Below the pieces are notes generated by a model. The model was not told where the DNA came from. It saw only the letters and a list, made by a program, of their open reading frames with translations, and made no database searches. Shown here in pieces: positions 1 through 5,731 of a DNA stretch of 6,958 nt. Within the stretch, counting starts at the first letter, position 1; each line of letters opens with the position of its first letter. The DNA is from Spirochaetaceae bacterium (GTDB lineage Bacteria; Spirochaetota; Spirochaetia; DSM-27196; PWMO01): positions 1-6,958 of the forward strand of contig PWMO01000431.1 in assembly GCA_003558175.1 (NCBI GenBank). The letters run 5' to 3'. Position numbers and translations under genes: made by a program.

Positions 1-1449
1 AATATCATACGAGATGGGAAGATCGTTGATATCATCAAGACCGAAGACCTCTTTCAGCTTGAGCGCGATCACCACCAGACTATACGAGTCGTTGCACTGC
101 CCCGCGTCGAGCACCCGCGGTATGCCGTCAATCGCTCCGAGGTTGAGCTTGTTGTAGCGATACTTCGCGCATCCTGAAGTCATGATCACCGTGTCCTGCG
201 GCAGTTCTTCGGCCACCTCGGTGAAGTAGCTGCGTCCGCGCTGCCGGCCGTCACAGCCGCTCATTACCACAAACCGCTTGATGGCGCCGCTCTTAACTGC
301 CTCGACAACCTTATCCGCCAGCGCGATCACCTGCGCGTGAGCAAATCCCCCAACGATGCTACCGGACTCGATCTCGGTCGGGCTCTTGCACCGCCGCGCG
401 CGCTCGATCACCGGGCCGAAGTCCTTCGGTTTGCCGTCTTCGCGGTCGGCGATATGCGGCACGCCGGGGTAGCCGGCCATGCCCGTAGTGAAAATCCGGT
501 CGCGATACGAGTCGCGCACCGGGGTTATGCAATTGGTGGTCATCAGGATTGCACCGTTGAAGCTCTCGAACTCGCGGTCCTGCTTCCACCAGGCGTTGCC
601 GTAGTTGCCGACAAAATGCTCGTATTTCTTGAACGCCGGGTAATAGTTGGCCGGCAGCATCTCCGAGTGCGTATAGACGTCAATGCCGGTGCCTTCGGTC
701 TGCTGCAGCAGCTCTTCCATATCGCGCAGGTCGTGCCCGGAAATGAGAATTGCCGGATTGTCGCGCACGCCGATGTTGACTTCGGTGAACTCCGGGTTGC
801 CGTACGCTCCGGTGTTGGCGCTGTCGAGCAACGCCATGGTCTTGACCGCAAGCTGTCCGGTCTCGAGCACCAGCTGAACCAGATCACTGACGCTCTTGTC
901 GTCGTCGGTAGTGGCAGCCAGCAGCTCGACCAGTCCGCGGTGAATCGCCTCGTCTTCGCGCCCCAGTACCGCAGCGTGATCGCCGTAGGCCGCAATCCCG
1001 CGCAGGCCGTAGATAATCGTCTCACGCAGTGAGCGTATGTCCTCGTTTTCGGTAGCGAGAACACCCACGCGACGCGCCTGTTCCTGGTACGCTTCCGGGC
1101 TGCCGGTCCAGGTGGCCGCTTCAGGCAGGACGTCAGGGAGATCCGAACCGCAGCGCTGCTTCAGCTGGTCGCGCAGCTGGAGCGCCTGCTCAATCAGTGT
1201 GAGAAATCGGCTATTGTCGAAGTTTGCATTGGTGATTGTGGCAAACATTCCCTGCATGCAGAACAGACCGGCAGAAGAGATGGCCTCGCCGCGGCGCGCC
1301 AGAATCCTGGCGTAAAACGCGATGCCCTTCAGCAGAAAGGTCAGCAGATCCTGCAGGTTGGCGGTTTCCGGCTCCTTGCCGCATACGCCGCGCACCGTGC
1401 AGCCTTCGTTCCTGGCCGTTTCCTGGCATTGCCAACAGAACATGTTCAT
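1..1449 (-). CDS. hcp: Hybrid cluster protein / hydroxylamine reductase, class I (C-terminus cut by window edge)
   Basis: Cytoplasmic iron-sulfur protein of the Hcp (prismane) family, known for hydroxylamine reductase and, more physiologically, nitric oxide reductase activity in nitrosative-stress defence. The frame is open for 483 codons from the ATG at 1449-1447 to the left edge; family members have about 540-550 residues, so roughly 60 are missing. The N-terminal cysteines C5, C8, C17 and C23 have the CX2CX8CX5C spacing of class I enzymes from strict anaerobes, not the wider spacing of the E. coli type. Hybrid-cluster ligands are recognisable by family alignment: H239 (SGHDL), E263 (THSEM), C307 (TTNC), C399 (SGCDGRQ, the persulfide position), C427 (SGCAKYR) and C452 (AGQCNDSYS). 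The final Glu/Lys ligands should lie just beyond the edge, after PISYDI. The start is fixed by a GGAGGA site 8 nt upstream. A second in-frame ATG two codons later is spaced less well. The gene diverges from a CRP/FNR-type regulator. Confidence 0.96.
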   Translation of the reverse strand, partial: MNMFCWQCQETARNEGCTVRGVCGKEPETANLQDLLTFLLKGIAFYARILARRGEAISSAGLFCMQGMFATITNANFDNSRFLTLIEQALQLRDQLKQRCGSDLPDVLPEAATWTGSPEAYQEQARRVGVLATENEDIRSLRETIIYGLRGIAAYGDHAAVLGREDEAIHRGLVELLAATTDDDKSVSDLVQLVLETGQLAVKTMALLDSANTGAYGNPEFTEVNIGVRDNPAILISGHDLRDMEELLQQTEGTGIDVYTHSEMLPANYYPAFKKYEHFVGNYGNAWWKQDREFESFNGAILMTTNCITPVRDSYRDRIFTTGMAGYPGVPHIADREDGKPKDFGPVIERARRCKSPTEIESGSIVGGFAHAQVIALADKVVEAVKSGAIKRFVVMSGCDGRQRGRSYFTEVAEELPQDTVIMTSGCAKYRYNKLNLGAIDGIPRVLDAGQCNDSYSLVVIALKLKEVFGLDDINDLPISYDI

Positions 1450-1457
1450 TGTACTAT
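1429..1457 (+). promoter_or_regulatory. Candidate sigma70-type promoter for the CRP/FNR-like regulator
   Basis: TTGCCA (1429-1434, 5/6 to consensus), a 17-nt spacer and TACTAT (1452-1457, 4/6) on the plus strand. The -35 box lies inside the first codons of hcp on the other strand. Transcription would start near 1464 and give a leader of about 80 nt containing the inverted repeat at 1513-1528. This is a match by eye only. Confidence 0.33.
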
Positions 1458-1463
1458 TCCTCC
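1458..1463 (-). promoter_or_regulatory. Ribosome binding site of hcp
   Basis: GGAGGA on the minus strand, 8 nt before the ATG at 1449-1447. It selects this ATG over the in-frame ATG at 1443-1441, which would be 14 nt away. It is the strongest Shine-Dalgarno sequence in the window. Confidence 0.85.
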
Positions 1464-1474
1464 ACGTTGTGCTG

Positions 1475-1497
1475 AATCGACAGATGTGTTCTCGATT
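1475..1497. repeat. Imperfectly placed inverted repeat in the divergent promoter region
   Basis: AATCGA (1475-1480) and TCGATT (1492-1497) are perfect reverse complements separated by 11 nt. The 6-bp arms are short enough to arise by chance. It is recorded because it lies between two divergent genes and overlaps the possible hcp -10 region. Confidence 0.2.
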
Positions 1498-1523
1498 TTC
1501 AGCTTCAACATAACGCATTCCAA
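1495..1523 (-). promoter_or_regulatory. Weak candidate promoter of hcp
   Basis: On the minus strand TTGGAA (1523-1518, 4/6) is followed after exactly 17 nt by GAAAAT (1500-1495, 4/6). The predicted start is near 1488, giving a leader of about 38 nt that contains the GGAGGA site. The -35 box occupies the centre of the 1513-1528 palindrome, so a protein bound there would compete with or contact RNA polymerase. The weak boxes would suit an activator-dependent promoter, but the match is not strong. Confidence 0.25.
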
Positions 1524-1528
1524 TGCGT
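1513..1528. promoter_or_regulatory. Candidate operator: perfect 16-bp palindrome between hcp and its likely regulator
   Basis: ACGCATT (1513-1519), CC, AATGCGT (1522-1528): the 7-bp arms match perfectly around a 2-nt centre. The size and dyad symmetry suit a CRP/FNR-type dimer, although the bases are neither the FNR (TTGAT/ATCAA) nor the CRP (TGTGA/TCACA) half-site. It lies 14 nt before the regulator ATG and its centre is about 71 nt before the hcp ATG. One site could therefore serve both genes: autoregulation of the regulator and control of hcp. Confidence 0.5.
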
Positions 1529-1542
1529 CCCGGCGGTATCAA

Positions 1543-2268
1543 ATGTTACCAGAGCAGCGATCACAACACTTTTCTCCCTCGTTAGAAGTACGCGAGCTCG
1601 CGGAGCGGCTGGGGGCGTGCGACATGTTCGCCGCGGTTCCCGTGGCCGACCTCGAGCGGCAGTTGCAGCAGAGCCATTACGGTTTCAGTCGCCATCGCCG
1701 TTCAGCGATCATGGCGTTTCGCGGCGACCAGTACGACCGCCTGATCTGCCTGCTGTCCGGAGCTGCGCGCAGTGAGATGAGTTCATACCGCGGCAAGAAC
1801 TACGCCGTAGCGGAACACAGGGCACCCTGCGTGCTGGCCCCCGCGCTTCTGTTCGGCAACGATACTACCCTGCCCGTTTCGATCGTCCTGACCGCCGACA
1901 GTGAAATACTGCGCATCCCTCGCGCTACGGTACTGCAGCTGTGCCGGGATCATGAGCGGTTTCTGCGCGGTTATCTTGACGAAGTCTCCGACCGGCTCGC
2001 AACGCTGGCGGACAAACTGCGGCTGTCACGCCTGGCAACCATTCGTGAACGGGTTGCCGAGTACCTGCTCGATCTGTGCGACCGCCTCGGCACGCGCACG
2101 CTCGAGCTGCCGCATTCGCGCCAGACAATGGCGGAGATCATGGGCGTAACGCGGCCGGCGCTCTCGCGCGTATTCGGCGAACTGGCCGAAGCCGGCATAA
2201 TCCGCTACGACCGCGGCACCGTGCAGGTGCTGGATATCGACTCATTGATCGAACTGGCGCCCGAGTGA
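1543..2268 (+). CDS. CRP/FNR-family transcriptional regulator, HcpR candidate
   Basis: Predicted 241-residue cytoplasmic DNA-binding regulator. The N-terminal half (about 20-120) has the pattern of a cyclic-nucleotide-binding-type beta barrel, followed by a long dimerisation helix (about 140-170). The C-terminal winged helix-turn-helix has its HTH at about 193-213 ([19 protein letters not shown]) and a wing ending in GTVQVLD. The FNR N-terminal cysteine cluster is absent (only C26 occurs there), so an FNR-type [4Fe-4S] oxygen sensor is unlikely. Divergence from hcp matches the arrangement known for HcpR regulators, described as heme-dependent nitric oxide sensors in some anaerobes; that assignment here is inference. 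The reading frame stays open upstream to a TTG at 1429 inside hcp, but ATG 1543 is chosen because the family fold begins shortly after it and a weak GGCGG lies 7 nt upstream. Confidence 0.85.
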   Translation: MLPEQRSQHFSPSLEVRELAERLGACDMFAAVPVADLERQLQQSHYGFSRHRRSAIMAFRGDQYDRLICLLSGAARSEMSSYRGKNYAVAEHRAPCVLAPALLFGNDTTLPVSIVLTADSEILRIPRATVLQLCRDHERFLRGYLDEVSDRLATLADKLRLSRLATIRERVAEYLLDLCDRLGTRTLELPHSRQTMAEIMGVTRPALSRVFGELAEAGIIRYDRGTVQVLDIDSLIELAPE

Positions 2269-2347
2269 AGCCGAATAGAGCCAGATGAACCCACATAGAC
2301 TTCGGGCACACCGCGTTTCACGCCCCGGTTGCTCGTGTACCGCCTGG

Positions 2348-2391
2348 CACGTAGCGCCGTTTCGCATGCTACGTGTATATTTATTATATTT
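2348..2391 (+). terminator. Terminator-like hairpin after the regulator gene
   Basis: CACGTAGC (2348-2355) pairs perfectly with GCTACGTG (2368-2375) around a 12-nt loop. It is followed by an AT-rich stretch with several T runs (2376-2391). It begins 80 nt after the regulator stop codon. The T tract is interrupted by A residues and the loop is long, so this is a moderate Rho-independent terminator at best. Because it ends just before the next -35 box, it could instead be an operator for the kinase promoter. Confidence 0.42.
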
Positions 2392-2417
2392 GACTTTTCA
2401 TTTATGCGTGATATACT
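2390..2417 (+). promoter_or_regulatory. Sigma70-type promoter with extended -10, for the sensor kinase gene
   Basis: TTGACT (2390-2395, 5/6), a 16-nt spacer and TATACT (2412-2417, 5/6), with a TGA extended -10 element (2409-2411) directly upstream. It sits in an AT-rich island (2371-2417) unlike the surrounding GC-rich DNA. The predicted start is around 2423-2425, only a few bases before the ATG at 2428. This is the best promoter match in the window. Confidence 0.65.
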
Positions 2418-2427
2418 TGTCGATGAA

Positions 2428-4269
2428 ATGACACTCCGATCCGGCACCCGTCTCTCCCTGACACAGCGCATCTACCTGGTGGTTCTCTGTTCCGCACTGC
2501 CGGCGGTGGTGCTGCTGTTTTTGCTCGGCTACACCTGGACCCGGTCCGAGGCGCGACACGCAGAGAATGAGGCGCTCTCACTTGCCGGCTCGCTCAGCCG
2601 CCGACGGTCCGACCTCATCTGCTCAGCCCACTCCCTGCTCTCTGCGCTTGCAGTGACGTCGGAAGTACGCTCCCTGAACGCGGAGGCCGGCTCTCAGCTG
2701 GTTGCCGAGGCAATTGCCGATCGGCCGCAGTACGTCAGTGTCGGGTTTGTCAACGGAGAGGGTGTCATGGTCGGCAGCAGCTCGCCTGGTTACCTTGACC
2801 AGCCGCCGGTCGACCTTTCGGACCGCCTCCACGTGCGCGAAGCGCTTTCCTCGGAGCGTTTCACCGTTGGCGAACTCATCTACGGGCGCTCAGCGGACGG
2901 GATCGGCCTTGCGCTGGCCTACCCGATACGGGCCGATCGTGGTGGCGTGGTCATCGGGGCCATGGTAGCCATGGTTTCGCTGCAGGGCCTTGAGAGCGGC
3001 ATTGACGGCGTCGAGACGCCGCCGCAGGATACCCTGGTGGTTTCGGTTGATCGTTTCGGCGTTGTGCTCTCGGCGCACAGATTTGACGGAACCCGGTACT
3101 ACCCGGACAACAGAACTTTCGGGGTGGGCAGCAGCGCCCACCGGCGGTTGCACGCGGCGTTGACCGGCAGTTCAGGCAAGTTTTCGTACGCGGGGCATAT
3201 TGCCGCGTTTGCAGCATCGGATGTTGCAGCACTCAATTCACCGTTTGCCTACACGCTGGTGCTGGTACCGGAGCAGAGCGCGCTGCAGCAGGCGCAGCGC
3301 GCCTTCTCGTGGACGCTCGCCTCGCAACTGGCGGCAATTCTGCTGCTGCTGCTGGTTGCGCACCTGGTCACCCGGCGGGCGGTCGGCCGCTCGGTAGCTG
3401 CCTTCAGTAATTCGCTGCAGCGGATTCACGGCGGCGATCTCAGCGTTCGCGCTGATGCACAGGGGACTCTCACCGAGTTCGCGCCGCTTGCCACGGCGTT
3501 CAACAGCATGGCGTCACGGCTGCAACAGCACGAGGAGCAGCGCGACCGTTCCGAGCGCGAGCTGCTGCATGCGGTGGAAGAGAAGAACGCTCTGCTGCGC
3601 GAGCTCTACCACCGTACCAAGAACAACATGCAGGTCATCATCAGTCTCATGAACCTGCAGTCGACAACCACCGATGACGAACGGATGCGCACCGCGTTTG
3701 CCGACCTGGGAAACCGGATTTTCAGTATGGCAATGGCTCATGAGAAGCTCTGCGAGTCGGAGAGTCTCTCCTGCATCGATGCCGGCAGCTATATTCGCGA
3801 ACTGGCCGATCACCTGGCGCAGAACTCGAACGCCGGAGGCGGTGCAAGACCGGGATATGTCCGGACCGAAGTGCACGCGGGGGCTCTGTCCTTGCCGCTC
3901 GAGGCGGCCGTGCCGCTTGGGATCATCCTCAACGAACTGATAACCAACAGCGTGCGCCACGCGTTTCCCAACGGCCGCGGCGGAACAATCCGTATCGAGC
4001 TTGCCGTAACCTCCGATGACACACGCGGCGACCAGCTCGTCCTGCGCTACCGTGACGACGGCGTCGGGATTAGCGCCGGCAGGCAGACGGGGCAACGCGG
4101 ACTGGGGAGCCTCATCGTTACCAGCGTAGTGGAGTTCCAGCTCGCGGGCCGAATGACATACAAGCCCGGAGACGGGTTTGAGGTGGAGATTGCCTTTCCG
4201 CGGCCACAGCTGCAGCAGACGCAGTTGTCGCCCGGCAGGCCGCCAGATGGGTTACCAGAACAGGGGTAG
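2428..4269 (+). CDS. Membrane sensor histidine kinase (Cache-like sensor, HAMP, HisKA_2, HATPase)
   Basis: Predicted 613-residue inner-membrane kinase that autophosphorylates on histidine and passes phosphate to a response regulator. In order: TM1 (about 15-35); a large extracytoplasmic region resembling a double Cache/PDC sensor, with its first half at about 102-185 (SVGFVNGEG, DLSDRLHVREAL) and second at about 198-285; TM2 (about 295-314, leucine-rich); HAMP (about 315-367); a short coiled coil; a HisKA_2 domain with phospho-acceptor H395 in ELYHRTKNNMQVI; then a HATPase domain with N box NELITNSVRHA (502-512), G1 DDGVGI (543-548) and GLGSL (558-562). Earlier in-frame starts (TTG 2329, ATG 2404) lie upstream of or inside the promoter, so ATG 2428 is chosen although it has no Shine-Dalgarno sequence. 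No receiver-domain gene is adjacent, so the partner is unknown. The sensed ligand cannot be told; Cache domains commonly bind small metabolites. Confidence 0.9.
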   Translation: MTLRSGTRLSLTQRIYLVVLCSALPAVVLLFLLGYTWTRSEARHAENEALSLAGSLSRRRSDLICSAHSLLSALAVTSEVRSLNAEAGSQLVAEAIADRPQYVSVGFVNGEGVMVGSSSPGYLDQPPVDLSDRLHVREALSSERFTVGELIYGRSADGIGLALAYPIRADRGGVVIGAMVAMVSLQGLESGIDGVETPPQDTLVVSVDRFGVVLSAHRFDGTRYYPDNRTFGVGSSAHRRLHAALTGSSGKFSYAGHIAAFAASDVAALNSPFAYTLVLVPEQSALQQAQRAFSWTLASQLAAILLLLLVAHLVTRRAVGRSVAAFSNSLQRIHGGDLSVRADAQGTLTEFAPLATAFNSMASRLQQHEEQRDRSERELLHAVEEKNALLRELYHRTKNNMQVIISLMNLQSTTTDDERMRTAFADLGNRIFSMAMAHEKLCESESLSCIDAGSYIRELADHLAQNSNAGGGARPGYVRTEVHAGALSLPLEAAVPLGIILNELITNSVRHAFPNGRGGTIRIELAVTSDDTRGDQLVLRYRDDGVGISAGRQTGQRGLGSLIVTSVVEFQLAGRMTYKPGDGFEVEIAFPRPQLQQTQLSPGRPPDGLPEQG

Positions 4270-4329
4270 CTCAACGGGCGCGCCGCGCGATCTGGTGTGC
4301 AACAACAGAATCGGCACCACTGCAAACGC

Positions 4330-4359
4330 TTTACTCCGGGCAGGCTTTCTTTGTATGTT
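4330..4359 (+). promoter_or_regulatory. Candidate promoter for the ATP-grasp/amidotransferase operon
   Basis: TTTACT (4330-4335, 4/6), an 18-nt spacer and TATGTT (4354-4359, 4/6). The predicted start near A4366 would leave a leader of about 6 nt before the ATG at 4372. The boxes are modest. The 4270-4371 gap otherwise shows no convincing terminator for the kinase gene, so some read-through is possible. Confidence 0.38.
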
Positions 4360-4371
4360 TTAGCCACCGAT

Positions 4372-5721
4372 ATGCCACAGCCAGACAGCCCGAGAAACCG
4401 TCAAGGCAGCCCTGCGCCGGCGCGCGTAATTGTGACGTACGGCCGCAGCCTGATGTCGCTGGTCATCGCACACTCGCTTGGCAAACGAGGAGTTGAGGTC
4501 ATCGGATGCGATGACGTTGAGCTGACCGTGCTCTCCTTCTCCCGTTACGTACGAAAGACGTTCGTGCACGCGCCGGTGGACAGTGATCCGGAAGCGTTTG
4601 TTGACGATCTGGTAGCCAGGATCCGCAAACACAAGCCGCAGGACAACCGCCCTTACGTTCTCATGCCGGTGTTTCGTGAAACCGAAATCATCGCCCGCTA
4701 CCGTGACCGCTTCGAGCCGCACATCGCGGTTGCCGCCCCGCCGTTCGACGCAATTCAGGGGGTGCATCCCAAGAACAATCTGTTTCAAACCGCCGTCCGC
4801 CTGGGGATCCCCATCCCCCGTACCTGGGAACCGACTGCGGCGGCGGATCTTGAAGCTGCCATCGGCGCAATGCAATTCCCGGTGCTGATAAAGCCGCCCG
4901 ATCAGGTGGGAGGGCGCGGCATCGAGACGTGTCACACAGCGGCCGAGCTGCGACAACGCTGGAAGCGCTATCGAGCGGATCGCTACGGGGCGGCGCTGGT
5001 TCAGCAGCTCGCCCCCGGAGACGATTACTGCCTGACGGTGCTGTTCGAGCGTGGGACGTTGCGGGGGAGTATGGCGTACCGCAACCTGCAGAAGTTCCCT
5101 GCCGATTCGGGCGCCGGCATCGTTCGAGAAACGGTAGACGACAATCGCTTTCTGGAGATCGCCCGCCGCTTGCTCGGCCCGCTCGGGTGGAACGGAATTG
5201 CCGAACTCGATTTCCGCTGGGACGGAACCGCCGAGATGGAGCCGTTGTTGCTGGAGGTAAATCCTCGCTTCTGGGCCGGACTGTTTCAGTCGGTTGAGTC
5301 GGGAATCGACTTCCCCTGGCTGCTCTATCAGCTTACCGTAACCGGCCACGCTCCGGAGCCCGATTACATCGAAATCGGCAAGCGCACCAAAATCCCCGGA
5401 CTCTGGCTGCTGGGCGCGATTCGAGACGCCACCGTGGGTGAGAGCCGTTTTGAAACTCTGAGAAGAACCTGGCGCGAAGCGTGGCAGAAGATAGAGAATA
5501 ATCAGGTGAAAGACGCCTTTCAGCTGCTGGGCCACTCGCTCGAAGGCAAGGCATCGTTTCGCGAGACGGCCGCCACGCTGCGCGCGATCATTCAAGACGG
5601 ACGCAGCGCCAAGAACGATCTCTTCTACCGTGACGATCCGTTCATTGTGCTCGGCGTCATGTTTATTCTGGCGTCGCTGATCCGGCACAGGAAACTGCCG
5701 CCCGAGATCAGCAACCGGTGA
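4372..5721 (+). CDS. ATP-grasp domain protein, predicted carboxylate-amine ligase of unknown substrate
   Basis: Predicted 449-residue ATP-dependent ligase. ATP-grasp enzymes activate a carboxylate as an acyl phosphate and join it to an amine or thiol. A Rossmann-like pre-ATP-grasp region starts at about residue 17 (RVIVTYGRSLMSLVIAHSL). ATP-grasp features follow: K134 (HPKNN), K174 (VLIKPPDQ) and a glycine-rich loop (VGGRG, about 179-183), QQLAPGDDYCL, and the metal-binding segments with D280 (AELDFRW) and E295/N297 (LEVNPRFW). This resembles the predicted carboligases of COG3919, recalled from memory rather than searched. The C-terminal extension of about 110 residues ends with a short hydrophobic stretch (424-437, FIVLGVMFILASLI) followed by basic residues, possibly a membrane contact. 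The frame opens upstream to GTG 4297, but ATG 4372 fits the fold and the candidate promoter. No Shine-Dalgarno sequence is visible. An amidotransferase gene follows after 10 nt. Confidence 0.85.
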   Translation: MPQPDSPRNRQGSPAPARVIVTYGRSLMSLVIAHSLGKRGVEVIGCDDVELTVLSFSRYVRKTFVHAPVDSDPEAFVDDLVARIRKHKPQDNRPYVLMPVFRETEIIARYRDRFEPHIAVAAPPFDAIQGVHPKNNLFQTAVRLGIPIPRTWEPTAAADLEAAIGAMQFPVLIKPPDQVGGRGIETCHTAAELRQRWKRYRADRYGAALVQQLAPGDDYCLTVLFERGTLRGSMAYRNLQKFPADSGAGIVRETVDDNRFLEIARRLLGPLGWNGIAELDFRWDGTAEMEPLLLEVNPRFWAGLFQSVESGIDFPWLLYQLTVTGHAPEPDYIEIGKRTKIPGLWLLGAIRDATVGESRFETLRRTWREAWQKIENNQVKDAFQLLGHSLEGKASFRETAATLRAIIQDGRSAKNDLFYRDDPFIVLGVMFILASLIRHRKLPPEISNR

Positions 5722-5727
5722 GAGGGG
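5721..5727 (+). promoter_or_regulatory. Ribosome binding site of the amidotransferase gene
   Basis: AGAGGGG starts on the last base of the upstream stop codon. Its GAGG core lies 6 nt before the ATG at 5732. The tight spacing supports cotranscription and possibly translational coupling with the ATP-grasp gene. Confidence 0.65.
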
Positions 5728-5731
5728 CAGT

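Noticed and set aside
337..1032. 231-codon open frame on the plus strand
   Set aside because: It lies wholly inside hcp on the opposite strand, where cluster-ligand motifs are conserved. Its own translation matches no family.
1429..1542. N-terminal extension of the regulator from TTG 1429
   Set aside because: It would overlap hcp codons and the candidate promoter, it is low-complexity and unlike the family N-terminus, and TTG 1429 has no ribosome site.
2404..2427. ATG 2404 as start of the sensor kinase
   Set aside because: It lies between the -35 and -10 boxes of the strong promoter and has no ribosome site, so the transcript from that promoter would not contain it.
3341..3357. CTG repeat run in the kinase gene
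   Set aside because: It encodes the leucine core of the second transmembrane helix, so it is explained by membrane-segment composition and is not a functional repeat.
3514..4095. 193-codon open frame on the minus strand within the kinase gene
   Set aside because: Shadow of the HisKA_2/HATPase region, which carries all the kinase boxes on the plus strand.
4270..4329. Possible terminator after the kinase (TGGTG...CACCA and the GGCGCGCC palindrome)
   Set aside because: The pairings are 5 bp or less or simple GC palindromes, and no T tract follows.
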